Below the pieces are notes generated by a model that was given only the letters and a program-made list of their open reading frames with translations, was not told the DNA's origin and made no database searches. From contig RFGI01000072.1 of NCBI GenBank assembly GCA_003696725.1, forward strand, positions 1-44,762: a stretch of 44,762 nt of DNA, written 5' to 3'. The DNA comes from Planctomycetota bacterium (GTDB taxonomy: Bacteria; Planctomycetota; Phycisphaerae; Phycisphaerales; UBA1924). The translations under genes and the position numbers were made by a program. Shown here piece by piece: positions 1-10,162 of the stretch; the stretch's first letter is position 1, and every line of letters begins with the position of its first letter.

Positions 1-25
1 GAGGAGGGAGGACCGCCCGCTCACC

Positions 26-1138
26 ATGCCCGCGCCGAGCCCGCTCCGCAACCTGCACGCCCAGGCCGAGGCCGAGTTCGCGCCGCACCCGCCGGCCGGG
101 TCGGTCTACGCGGCGGGCGCCGACGCGGCCGAGGTCGTCGCCACGTTCGGGGATCTGAACGCCGAACGCGCCGCCGTTGAATCGGGCGCCGGGCTCCTGG
201 ACCGGGCCGAGCGGGCGTGCGTCACCGTCACCGGCGCCGACCGGCTGGACCTCCTGGACCGGCTGCTGACTCAGACACTCCGCGACCTGCCGCCCGGGCG
301 CTGGGCGCCGGCGTTCCTGCTCAACCGGCAGGGGCGGATCGTCGCTGACCTTCGCGTGATCGCGCTGGAGGGCCGCGTGCTGATCGAGACGCACGCGGTG
401 GTCGCCGGCGCGGCCGGCGCGGCGATCGAGGCCGGCGTCTTTCTCGACGACGTGACGGTTGAGCCGCCGGACGCGGGCGAGCCCCTCGCCGGACTGTCGC
501 TCGTGGGCCCCGGCGCGGCCCGGGCCTATGAGGCCGCCACGGGCGGGGACGCGCCGCCGGGCGAGCGCCATGCCCGCCGGGTGCGTGTGGCGGACGCCGA
601 CACGGTCGCCCTGCTCGATGAGTCGCTCGGCGCAGGCGCACTGACGCTCCTGGCGCCGGCCGGGGCGCTGCACGATGTGTACGAGCGTCTGCTCGAGACG
701 CCCGGCGTGCGGGCGATCGGCTGGCGCGCCGCCGACGAAGCCCGGGTCAGGGCCCGGGCGCCGATGCACCTGATCGACTTCGGCGCCGCCTCATTGCCGC
801 ACGAGACCGGCGTGCTGCGCGACCGCGTCTCGTTCAGCAAGGGCTGCTACCCGGGGCAGGAGATCGTGGCGCGGATGGAGTCGCGCGGGCGGGCCAAGCA
901 GGTCCTGGTCGCGCTGCGCGCCGACGGCGCCGAGACCCTCGAAGTCGGCGCGCCGATCCGCCGGACCGATCAATCAGACGCCGAGGCGGTCGGCGTGGTC
1001 ACGTCCTCGGCGCCGGCGCGGGAGGACCGGCCGGCCGAGGCGCTCGCGGTGGTGCGGACGGCGCACGCGACGGTCGGCGCCCGGCTCGACGCGGGGCCCG
1101 CCGTCACGGTCGCGCATGTCCTCGGCGCCGAGGCCTAG
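26..1138 (+). CDS. ygfZ: YgfZ/GcvT-like folate-binding protein
   Basis: Signature KGCYPGQEIVARMESRG (K-G-C-Y-x-G-Q-E of YgfZ) and GcvT-like fold architecture. Confidence 0.88.
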   Translation: MPAPSPLRNLHAQAEAEFAPHPPAGSVYAAGADAAEVVATFGDLNAERAAVESGAGLLDRAERACVTVTGADRLDLLDRLLTQTLRDLPPGRWAPAFLLNRQGRIVADLRVIALEGRVLIETHAVVAGAAGAAIEAGVFLDDVTVEPPDAGEPLAGLSLVGPGAARAYEAATGGDAPPGERHARRVRVADADTVALLDESLGAGALTLLAPAGALHDVYERLLETPGVRAIGWRAADEARVRARAPMHLIDFGAASLPHETGVLRDRVSFSKGCYPGQEIVARMESRGRAKQVLVALRADGAETLEVGAPIRRTDQSDAEAVGVVTSSAPAREDRPAEALAVVRTAHATVGARLDAGPAVTVAHVLGAEA

Positions 1139-1154
1139 GTTCAGTTTGACGGAT

Positions 1155-1190
1155 CAGTGGGACGGGCGTCTCACCCGTCGTGGTTGCGAT
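1155..1190. repeat. Dispersed palindromic hairpin element, copy 1 (GACGGG-CGTCTCA-CCCGTC) between convergent genes
   Basis: 6-bp stem/7-nt loop at 1161-1179; minus-strand translation gives TTGETPVPLI; same architecture as copy at 32011-32037. Confidence 0.7.
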
Positions 1191-1207
1191 CCGCAAACAG
1201 GACCTTG

Positions 1208-3049
1208 TCAGCTCCACCACACGTCGCCCCAGAGTGCGGCGTTGATCATCGGCCAGGCCAGGCGCCAGTGCTCGCCCGGCGCGGCCGACACCGCGTCGAT
1301 CGCCTCCGGCGTGAAGACCTCGCGCGCGAACCGGCTCCGCCGCAGCGCCGGCGACTGATCGGCGAGCCACTCGCGGAACGGGAGCGGGAAGCTCGCCTTG
1401 GGCCGGTCCAGCGCCAACGCCGGGATGCGCCCGCGGAAGGCCCGGCGCAGGGCGATCTTGGTGCGGACCTCGGCGGCGACGGCGACCCCGCCGCCCGCGT
1501 CGCCGGGCGCGCCGGCGGCTTCGCCCGGGTCAAACTTCATCGAGATCGGGAGCCCCTGCGCGTGATGCGCGACGACCGCGTCGGCGAAGGGCGTCCGGCC
1601 CTCGACGCCGGCGAGCATCGTCGCCGAGTCCAGCCGCTGCAGGAGCCCCGTCAGGTTCACGCGCTGGAGCAGCCGCAGGTGCGCCTCGACGGGGTCGGCG
1701 AAGGGCCCGGCCTGGCGGGCGGCCTCGGCGAACCACGATTGATACCGCTCAACAAGAGGCGCGTCGGCGCCCGCGGCGTCGAGCGCCGCCTCGCGCAGCA
1801 CGCGGCGCTTGGCGCCAAGCGGGACCCAGGCGTTGGCTTCGAGCTGGAAGAGCCCGCCGGCGGCGCCCTCGGGGTCGGCCCGCGAGCAGCGCCACGCGGC
1901 CACCGTCGGCGCCGCGTACCCCGCGAAGAGTTCGTCCGCGCCCTCCCCGCTGATCGTCACCACGCACCCGTCGGCGCGCAGCCGCGACGCGACCGCGAAG
2001 ATCGCCGTCTCGTTCGGCGTCGAGAGCGGCACACCCATCGCCCGCACCATCTCGGGCCACGACTGGACGAACGCCTCGCGGTCGACGATCGCCCGCTCGT
2101 GCGCGACGCCGAGTTCCGACGCCACGGCGGCGGCGCAGGCCAGGTCGTCGTTCTCCGATCCGCCCGGGGCGCCGGCCGCGTACGTCCGCAGCCCGTCGAG
2201 GCGTTCGCGGGCCAGCGCCGTCAGGATCGTGCTGTCCAGCCCGCCCGACAGCAGCGCGCACAGCGGCGCGTCGGCACGCAGGTGCGCCTCCAGGGATTCG
2301 CCGACGACCTCGCGCGTGCGCGCCTCGGCGCCCTCGTCCACCTCGTCGGCCGGCGCCGGCGTCCAGTGCCAACGGACCGTCCGCGACACCCGGCCGCGGG
2401 CCTCCTCGAACCGCACCAGCGAGCCGGGCTCGACGGCGAGGACGCCCTGAAAGAGCGTGTCCTCGCCCAGGACGGTGCGGATGGTCGTCAGATAGGCGCT
2501 AAGCATCGCCAGGTTCGGCGCCGGGCTGAGGCGCGGGTGATGCAGGATCGGCCCGGGCTCGGAGGCGGCGACGACCTCCCCACCGACCTCGGTGTAATAC
2601 AGCGGCTTGACGCCCAATGGGTCGCGGGCCAGCGTCAGGCGCCGGCGCCGGGCGTCCCACCACGCCAGGGCGTACATGCCGCGGAAGCGCGCCAGCGCGT
2701 CCTCGCCGAAGACCTCGATCGCGCGCAGGACGGTCTCCGTGTCGCAGTCACTGGCGAAGGGGCGCGGGTCGAGCCGGCGGATCTGGGCGCGCAGGTCGGC
2801 GTCGTTGTAGAGCTCGCCGTTGTAGACCAGGGCGACGGCGCCGTCGGCGGAGACCATCGGCTGGGCGCCGGCGTCGGTGAGGTCCACGACGGCGAGCCGG
2901 CGGTGGGCCAGGACCGCGGGCCCCGCGCGCCACAGCCCCGCGCCGTCGGGCCCGCGGTGGGCGAGCCGATCGCGCAGCCCGACCGCCGTGGCGTCGTCGA
3001 TGGCGGGCCTGTCGCCCGCAAAGTTGACCGATACGAACAATCCGCACAT
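1208..3049 (-). CDS. asnB: Asparagine synthase (glutamine-hydrolysing)
   Basis: N-terminal MCGLFVSV nucleophile Cys, LAHRGPDGAG, VYNGELYN, LLSGGLDSTILTAL PP-loop. Start set at 3049 (MCGLF), not the upstream 3481 of the ORF track. Confidence 0.93.
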   Translation of the reverse strand: MCGLFVSVNFAGDRPAIDDATAVGLRDRLAHRGPDGAGLWRAGPAVLAHRRLAVVDLTDAGAQPMVSADGAVALVYNGELYNDADLRAQIRRLDPRPFASDCDTETVLRAIEVFGEDALARFRGMYALAWWDARRRRLTLARDPLGVKPLYYTEVGGEVVAASEPGPILHHPRLSPAPNLAMLSAYLTTIRTVLGEDTLFQGVLAVEPGSLVRFEEARGRVSRTVRWHWTPAPADEVDEGAEARTREVVGESLEAHLRADAPLCALLSGGLDSTILTALARERLDGLRTYAAGAPGGSENDDLACAAAVASELGVAHERAIVDREAFVQSWPEMVRAMGVPLSTPNETAIFAVASRLRADGCVVTISGEGADELFAGYAAPTVAAWRCSRADPEGAAGGLFQLEANAWVPLGAKRRVLREAALDAAGADAPLVERYQSWFAEAARQAGPFADPVEAHLRLLQRVNLTGLLQRLDSATMLAGVEGRTPFADAVVAHHAQGLPISMKFDPGEAAGAPGDAGGGVAVAAEVRTKIALRRAFRGRIPALALDRPKASFPLPFREWLADQSPALRRSRFAREVFTPEAIDAVSAAPGEHWRLAWPMINAALWGDVWWS

Positions 3050-3069
3050 GCCCCGGTCTATCGGCCCGA

Positions 3070-3474
3070 TCACGGGGGGTCGGCGAGCGGGGTCGTGAAG
3101 ATGCGCCAGCCGCCTTGGCGCCGGCGCCGGGCGCGCATCGCGACGGCGCCCGCGCCCCAGTCGATCGCCGCGTCGGCCTGGCCCTCGGACTCGACCAGCC
3201 CGCTGGCGCGCCCAGACGCCAGGAGCCGGACCTCCCCGCGCCCGCCGGGGACCGGCCCCTGGTGGCTCAGGTACAGCCGCCGGTGGTCGGCGAGCCGATC
3301 GGCGTCCACGGGCCCGCCGGCGCCGGTGAGGATCGCGTCGCGCGACGCCACGGGCAGACGCCAGGCGATCAGGGCCCGTTCGTCCGGGTCGTGGCCTTCG
3401 GCGCGCTCGATCAGGAGGTCCAGGTGCGCCGACCCGTCGGGCAGGGTGTGCGTGAGGAGCGCCGCCCGCGTCAT
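3070..3474 (-). CDS. Conserved-looking hypothetical protein, 134 aa
   Basis: Intact ORF upstream of asnB, same strand, 20-nt gap; starts 7 nt after TAGGCT. Confidence 0.6.
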   Translation of the reverse strand: MTRAALLTHTLPDGSAHLDLLIERAEGHDPDERALIAWRLPVASRDAILTGAGGPVDADRLADHRRLYLSHQGPVPGGRGEVRLLASGRASGLVESEGQADAAIDWGAGAVAMRARRRRQGGWRIFTTPLADPP

Positions 3475-3481
3475 GGGACAC

Positions 3482-3487
3482 AGCCTA
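3482..3487 (-). promoter_or_regulatory. -10-like TAGGCT, 7 nt before start of the 3474 gene
   Basis: Minus strand TAGGCT-gtgtccc-ATG. Confidence 0.45.
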
Positions 3488-3578
3488 CGCCCCGCCGGGC
3501 CGATGACCTGTCCGGGCGACGCGGTCGCGGTAGACTCGCCGCGACCACGCCGCGGCCCTGCTGAACGGAGTCAGTCTG

Positions 3579-4241
3579 ATGCGAAGCCCACGCCTGATCG
3601 TGTTCGCCGCACTCGTCGCCCTGGTGGGCGGGTGCACCTCGACCCGTTCGCTGGAGCGCGTCCGGCTCGATGGGGACCAGAACTTCCGGTACGAGCGGTA
3701 CGAGCGGGCCGCGGCGGACTACGCCGAACTGGTCGAGCGCGACCCGAACGACTGGGCGTACCGCGTCAAACTCGCCGAGACCCTGTCGATCCTGGGCGAC
3801 CACGCCCGGGCCGAGGAGCACCTGGCGATCGTCGCGGGCGTCCGGCCGCACGACGACACGATCGCCGAGCGCTACGCCCGAGCGATGTTCGACGCGGGGC
3901 ATCACAACCGGTTGATCTCGTACCTCCAGCGTCGGGCGCAGGACACCGGCGCCGTGCGCGACTACCTCCGGCTGGGGTGGTACGCGATGCAGACGGGAGA
4001 CGCCGACGGCGCCGAGCGCGCCCTGCTGACCGCGGCGCGGCTGGACCGCGGCCGGTCGATCGAGCCGCAGCTGGCCCTGGCCGACTTCTACCTCGCGGCG
4101 GGCGACCACGACGAGGGCGTGCGCCGGCTGCGCATGGCGCTGTACATCGAGCCGACCAACGAGGCCGTCCGCCAGCGCCTGCGGGCCCTCGGCGAGGTGC
4201 CCGGCCCGAGCCTCGCGATCGTGCCCGATGAGCAGCCGTGA
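3579..4241 (+). CDS. TPR-repeat lipoprotein
   Basis: Lipobox LVGGC-TS after a hydrophobic leader; tetratricopeptide-like repeats. Confidence 0.8.
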   Translation: MRSPRLIVFAALVALVGGCTSTRSLERVRLDGDQNFRYERYERAAADYAELVERDPNDWAYRVKLAETLSILGDHARAEEHLAIVAGVRPHDDTIAERYARAMFDAGHHNRLISYLQRRAQDTGAVRDYLRLGWYAMQTGDADGAERALLTAARLDRGRSIEPQLALADFYLAAGDHDEGVRRLRMALYIEPTNEAVRQRLRALGEVPGPSLAIVPDEQP

Positions 4242-5364
4242 CGCCCCGGAGGGGCTGGACGACCTCCGCCGGCGGCTCGATGAGATTGACGCCGCGCTGA
4301 TCGGCCTGGTCGCCGAGCGGCTGGATGTGGCCCGGCGCGTCGCGAAACGCAAAGCCCGGGCGGGCGACCGGCTCTTTCACCGCGACCGCGAAGAAGCCGT
4401 CGTGGCGGCTCGGCGGGACGCGGGCGCGGCCCTGGGGCTGGACCCTGAGCTGGTGGAGGATCTCTTCCGCCGGCTGATCCTCGCCAGCCACGCGGCGCAG
4501 AGCGTCATCCTGCGAGAGGCCCGCGCCGACGACGCCCGGCGGGTCGCGATCATCGGGGGCGCCGGCGCCATGGGCTCGTTCCTGGCTCGGTTCTTCGCCG
4601 AGCAGGGGCACGAGGTGCTGATCGCGGACGTGGCGACGCCGCTCACACCCGAAGCCGCCGCCGATGCCGCGGACGTGGTCGTGGTCAGCGTGCCCATCGC
4701 GGTGACGGAGGAGGTCATCGGTCGGGTGGGCCCGCGCGTGCGCCCGGGCGGCGCCCTGATGGACGTGACAAGCCTGAAAGAGGCGCCGGTGCGGGCCATG
4801 CTCGGCTCGACGGACGCCGAGGTCGTCGGCCTGCACCCGATGTTCGGGCCGTCGGTGGGGTCGGTTCACCGGCAGGTCTTCGCCGTCTGCCCGGGGCGCG
4901 GCGAGCGCTGGCTCGGCTGGATCCGCGAGACGCTCCTCTCCCAGGGCGCCGAGCTCGTGGAATGCTCGCCCGACGAGCACGACCGGGCCATGGCCGTCAT
5001 CCAGGTCCTGCGTCACGCCGCGACGATGGCCTTCGGCCGGGCGCTGCGGGACCTGGGCGTGGACATCGAAGACTCGCTGCGGTTCAGCAGCCCGATCTAC
5101 CGGCTCGAGCTCATCATGACGGGCCGGCTCTTCGCCCAGAGCCCGGACCTGTACGCGGACCTGTCGCTGGGCAACGCCCACCGCGGGCCCGTCGCCGAGG
5201 CGCTCGAACGGGCCGTGTCCCAGGTCGCGGGGGTGGTCCGGTCCGGCGATCGCGAGGCGTTCATCCGGGAGTTCCGCGACGTGGCGGCGTACTTCGAGGG
5301 CTTCGCGGAGCGCGCCCTGGTCGAGTCCGACTCGCTCATCGCCCGGATGGTTGAGCGGATGTGA
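4228..5364 (+). CDS. tyrA: Bifunctional chorismate mutase/prephenate dehydrogenase (T-protein type)
   Basis: N-terminal AroQ helix LDDLRRRLDEIDAALIGLVAERLDVARRVAKRKA then Rossmann VAIIGGAGAMGSFLARFF, VVVVSVPI, LHPMFGPSV. Overlaps the upstream gene by 14 nt. Confidence 0.88.
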   Translation: MSSRDAPEGLDDLRRRLDEIDAALIGLVAERLDVARRVAKRKARAGDRLFHRDREEAVVAARRDAGAALGLDPELVEDLFRRLILASHAAQSVILREARADDARRVAIIGGAGAMGSFLARFFAEQGHEVLIADVATPLTPEAAADAADVVVVSVPIAVTEEVIGRVGPRVRPGGALMDVTSLKEAPVRAMLGSTDAEVVGLHPMFGPSVGSVHRQVFAVCPGRGERWLGWIRETLLSQGAELVECSPDEHDRAMAVIQVLRHAATMAFGRALRDLGVDIEDSLRFSSPIYRLELIMTGRLFAQSPDLYADLSLGNAHRGPVAEALERAVSQVAGVVRSGDREAFIREFRDVAAYFEGFAERALVESDSLIARMVERM

Positions 5365-5384
5365 GGGCCCACGCGGCGGGCCGC

Positions 5385-5430
5385 TTGACACCCCGCCGGC
5401 TCTTTGTACACTTTATCCGGATGAACGGAT
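5385..5430 (+). promoter_or_regulatory. Promoter TTGACA-N16-TACACT with overlapping inverted repeat ATCCG-gatgaa-CGGAT
   Basis: TTGACA 5385-5390; TACACT 5407-5412; palindrome 5415-5430 overlapping the predicted +1 and the ATG at 5429. Confidence 0.65.
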
Positions 5431-6403
5431 GAAACGCTTCCCGGACGGCCAACCTGAGACCGCCGCTGATACCGCGTCCCTGCTGGCCGGGTTGGCCGAC
5501 CCGCTGCGGCTGCGGCTGGCCCGGCTGGTCGAGCAGCGGGAATTGACGGTCGGGGAGCTGGCCAAGGTGGTGCAGTCGCCGCAATCCACGGTCAGCCGGC
5601 ACCTCAAGGCCCTCGCCGACGCCGGCTGGCTGTCCCGCCGGGCGGAGGGCGCCGCGTCGCTGTACCGGCTGGTCCTGGACACCCTGCCGACCGACGCCCG
5701 GGACGTGTGGCTGGCGGTGCGCCAGACGTGCGTCCCTCAGGCGGTGGCGCAGCGCGACAGGCGCCGGCTCGACGCTGTCCTCGCCGAGCGACGCACCGAC
5801 AGCCGGTCGTTCTTCGGCCGGGTCGGCGGGGAGTGGGACAGCGTCCGCCGCGACCTCTTCGGCCGGGGCTTTACGCCGGTCGCGCTGCTGGCCCTCCTGG
5901 ACCCCGGGTGGACCGTCGCGGACCTGGGCTGCGGGACGGGCAACGTCGCCGAGCGGCTGGCGCCCTTTGTCCGCCGGGTGATCGCGGTGGACCAGTCCGA
6001 CGCGATGCTCGACGCGGCCCGGGCCCGGCTGGCCCCCTTCGGCAATGTCGAGTTCCTGCTCGGAGACCTCGACGACCTGCCCATCGAGGGGGGGACGCTC
6101 GATGCGGCCGTCTTCGCCCTCGTGCTGCACCACCTCGACGAGCCCGGACGGGCCCTCGCTCAGGCGCGGCGGGCCCTCAAGCCCGGCGGGATCGCGCTGG
6201 TGATCGACATGGACGCCCACGAGCACGAGGAATACCGCCGGACGATGGGGCACGTGCACCTCGGGTTCACCCGGGATGCGATGTCGGCCCTCTTCTCGGA
6301 CGCCGGTTTCGTCGATATCCGAGCGGCGCCCCTGCCCTCTGACCCCGACGCCCGCGGCCCGGGTTTGACCGTCACCACCGGGCGCCGACCACCCTCAGAC
6401 TGA
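5429..6403 (+). CDS. ArsR-family HTH regulator fused to SAM-dependent methyltransferase
   Basis: HTH LLAGLADPLRLRLARLVEQRELTVGELAKVVQSPQSTVSRHLKAL; class I MTase VADLGCGTGNVAERL. Start chosen at MKRFPDG. Confidence 0.88.
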   Translation: MKRFPDGQPETAADTASLLAGLADPLRLRLARLVEQRELTVGELAKVVQSPQSTVSRHLKALADAGWLSRRAEGAASLYRLVLDTLPTDARDVWLAVRQTCVPQAVAQRDRRRLDAVLAERRTDSRSFFGRVGGEWDSVRRDLFGRGFTPVALLALLDPGWTVADLGCGTGNVAERLAPFVRRVIAVDQSDAMLDAARARLAPFGNVEFLLGDLDDLPIEGGTLDAAVFALVLHHLDEPGRALAQARRALKPGGIALVIDMDAHEHEEYRRTMGHVHLGFTRDAMSALFSDAGFVDIRAAPLPSDPDARGPGLTVTTGRRPPSD

Positions 6404-6481
6404 ACCGGATCACGAACCGCTGACGCATCACACACGCACGGGCCCGCGGCCCGCGCCGCCCAGAACCAGGAGCCACCCGCC

Positions 6482-7972
<1,491 letters not shown>

Positions 7973-7981
7973 GCCAGAGCC

Positions 7982-8443
7982 ATGGCCGCGCTGGAACTCT
8001 CACGGACGGCCCACCTCCAGATCGCGTTCTTCCTGCGCCAGCTGGGCGGGTGGTGGTTCTTCATGCTGGGGCGGTGGAAGCTCTTCGAGCTCGACGGCGG
8101 GGCCCGCGCCGTCGCCGAGCGTTTCTTCGTCGAGCCCTATCAGGACACGTTCCTGCCCGTGTGGGCCCTCCGCGCCGCCGGCTGGTTCGACCCCCTCGCG
8201 GAGTTCGCCTGCGGGCTGATGCTGATCTTCGGCGTGGGCGTGCGCCCGGCGACGTGGGTCCTGATGGGCCTCCTGGTGATGGTCACCTTTGGTCACCAGC
8301 TCAAGGAGCCGACGTACGCCCTGTCGGACCACGTCCTGCCGGCGGCGCTCTTGCTCATCGGGATCGCGGCGCTGGCCGGGCCCAAGGACGCCCTGACCCT
8401 CGGCGCTCTCGCCCGGCCGATCTGGCGCCGGCTGCGGAAGTAG
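7982..8443 (+). CDS. DoxX-like integral membrane protein
   Basis: Four hydrophobic segments, GWWFFMLGRWKL, ACGLMLIFGVGVRPATW; in frame with operon. Confidence 0.65.
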   Translation: MAALELSRTAHLQIAFFLRQLGGWWFFMLGRWKLFELDGGARAVAERFFVEPYQDTFLPVWALRAAGWFDPLAEFACGLMLIFGVGVRPATWVLMGLLVMVTFGHQLKEPTYALSDHVLPAALLLIGIAALAGPKDALTLGALARPIWRRLRK

Positions 8444-8448
8444 GCCCC

Positions 8449-9372
8449 ATGCACATCGAGGACATCTTCAGCCGGCGGCGGACGACCTTCTCCTTCGAGT
8501 TCTTCCCCCCGAAGACGGAGAAGGGCTCGGAGAGTCTCTTCGCTGCGATCCGCGACCTCGAACCGCTGCGCCCCGCGTGGGTGAGCGTGACCTACGGCGC
8601 CGGGGGCTCGACGCGCGACCTCACCCGCCGGCTCGTCCTTCGCATCATGCGCGAGACCAGCCTGGAGGTCATGCCCCATCTGACCTGCGTGGCGCACACC
8701 GAGGCGGAGATCTACGACCTCATCGAGCGGTACGCCAGCGAGCGCGTCAGCAACATCCTGGCGCTCGCGGGCGACCCGCCCGAGTCCATGCCCGGCTACG
8801 ACCGGTCGCGCGACGCCTTCCGACACGCCGCGGACCTGGTGCGCTTCCTGCGCGAGTTCCGCACGCGGCGCGGCGGGCGGGCCATCGGCGACCCGCGCGG
8901 GTTCGGGATCGGCGTCGCCGGCTTCCCCGAGGGCCACCCGGCCACACCCAACCGGCTGACCGAACTGGAGCACCTCCGGGCCAAGGTCGACGCCGGCGCC
9001 GACTTCATCGTCACGCAGCTCTTCTTCGACAACCGCGATTTTTACGACTTCCGAGAGCGGTGCGAGCTCGCGGGGATCGCGGTCCCGATCGTCGCCGGGA
9101 TCATGCCGATCACCAGCGAGCGGAACCTCAAGCGGATGGCGGAGCTGGCCCTGGGGGCGCGCTTCCCCGCGAGGCTGCTGCGCGCTCTGGGGCGGGCCGG
9201 CGGGGACCCCGACGCCGTCCGCCGCGTCGGCGTCCACTGGGCCACCGAGCAGTGCCGGGACCTGCTGGATCACGGCGTGCGCGGGATCCACTTCTACACG
9301 CTCAACTCCTCCACCGCGACGCGCGAGATCTACGCCAACCTGGGCGTGAAGGACTCACTCGCCCTGGCGTGA
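8449..9372 (+). CDS. metF: 5,10-methylenetetrahydrofolate reductase
   Basis: FSFEFFPPKTEKG, VSVTYGAGGSTR, HLTCVAHT, NILALAGDPP, FIVTQLFFDNRDF. Start at 8449 (MHIEDIF), inside the 6736..9372 ORF. Confidence 0.96.
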   Translation: MHIEDIFSRRRTTFSFEFFPPKTEKGSESLFAAIRDLEPLRPAWVSVTYGAGGSTRDLTRRLVLRIMRETSLEVMPHLTCVAHTEAEIYDLIERYASERVSNILALAGDPPESMPGYDRSRDAFRHAADLVRFLREFRTRRGGRAIGDPRGFGIGVAGFPEGHPATPNRLTELEHLRAKVDAGADFIVTQLFFDNRDFYDFRERCELAGIAVPIVAGIMPITSERNLKRMAELALGARFPARLLRALGRAGGDPDAVRRVGVHWATEQCRDLLDHGVRGIHFYTLNSSTATREIYANLGVKDSLALA

Positions 9373-9408
9373 AGACCCCAAAACGCGCCGTCGCACATCA
9401 CGTCGCCG

Positions 9409-9436
9409 TTGCCGTGGGCGCGTGTTCGGTTATGTT
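9409..9436 (+). promoter_or_regulatory. Candidate sigma70-like promoter TTGCCG-N16-TATGTT
   Basis: Located between metF and the PEP-CTERM gene. Confidence 0.45.
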
Positions 9437-9510
9437 GCGTTGCTGAGCATCAGGTCGCGCGAGCGCCGGGGGACGCGCCCGAGCCGGCCTGTCAGAAAGG
9501 AGAGAGGACC

Positions 9511-10137
9511 ATGCGTTGGATGCTCCCGGCATCGACACTGTTGGCGGTTGTCACGCCCGCGGGCGCCGGCGTCCTGTGGGATGAAGCGCCCGACGGCGAC
9601 CTCGCCGATCTGATCAACGCCGGCACCAGTGCGTCGGTCCCGCCTGACTTCGGCAACTGGACCGATCTCGGGGCGCCGACCGTCGGGGTTCACACGGTGC
9701 TCGGTTCGGCAAACGAGCGGGCCGTCGCCGGCGGCGGGTTCCTGATCGACGGCGACGCCGTCGCCTTCACCATCCTCCCAGGGCTTGAACTCGCCGGCCT
9801 GACGATGGAACACAATCAGAGCCTCGGCATCCGTGAGTTCTTCAGCCTCAACACCGCCGGCGCCGGGATCGACACGGTCTTCGTCGCCCGCGGCTTCCCC
9901 ATCAACCAGATCTTCAACACTGGACTGAATACCCCTGCAACGTCCGACCTGCTGACGCTGGCGGGGGGACGGCTCGGTCCGGGTACGTACGTCCTCAGTT
10001 GGGAGAACGCCCTGCGCTTCTCCAATGAAACCGTGATGACGTATTCGCTGAATCTGACGGTCGTTCCGGCGCCGGGCGGCGCCCTGCTTCCGGCTCTTGG
10101 GATGATCGGGCTGATCCGCTGGCGCCGACGGGCCTGA
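9511..10137 (+). CDS. Secreted protein with PEP-CTERM-type sorting signal
   Basis: Signal peptide; C-terminus VPAPGGALLPALGMIGLIRWRRRA; strong Shine-Dalgarno AAAGGAGAGAGG. Confidence 0.75.
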   Translation: MRWMLPASTLLAVVTPAGAGVLWDEAPDGDLADLINAGTSASVPPDFGNWTDLGAPTVGVHTVLGSANERAVAGGGFLIDGDAVAFTILPGLELAGLTMEHNQSLGIREFFSLNTAGAGIDTVFVARGFPINQIFNTGLNTPATSDLLTLAGGRLGPGTYVLSWENALRFSNETVMTYSLNLTVVPAPGGALLPALGMIGLIRWRRRA

Positions 10138-10139
10138 CG

Positions 10140-10162
10140 CCAGCGCGCCCTGTCAGCGCTGG
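10140..10162. terminator. Candidate bidirectional hairpin between convergent genes (CCAGCGC-N9-GCGCTGG)
   Basis: Perfect 7-bp stem; loop contains the CDF stop codon; no T tract. Confidence 0.4.

Noticed and set aside
1104-1370. Small ORFs containing TGETPVP (and 31762..32046 HGRDARAT) as genuine proteins
   Set aside because: They are translations of the palindromic intergenic element plus antisense of neighbouring genes.
1208-3049. asnB as part of a biosynthetic gene cluster
   Set aside because: Neighbours (ygfZ, hypothetical, TPR, tyrA) give no cluster context; consistent with primary asparagine synthesis.
1157-4231. 1024-aa plus-strand ORF spanning asnB and neighbours, and other long overlapping ORFs (e.g. 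22946..25699 -, 36615..39377 -, 10883..13156 +)
   Set aside because: Antisense or off-frame to genes with clear family motifs; low-complexity Arg/Pro/Gly/Ala-rich translations typical of GC-rich shadow frames.
6404-6481. SAH or SAM riboswitch upstream of ahcY
   Set aside because: The 78-nt gap shows no recognisable SAH-riboswitch core; protein-based ArsR control is a better fit.
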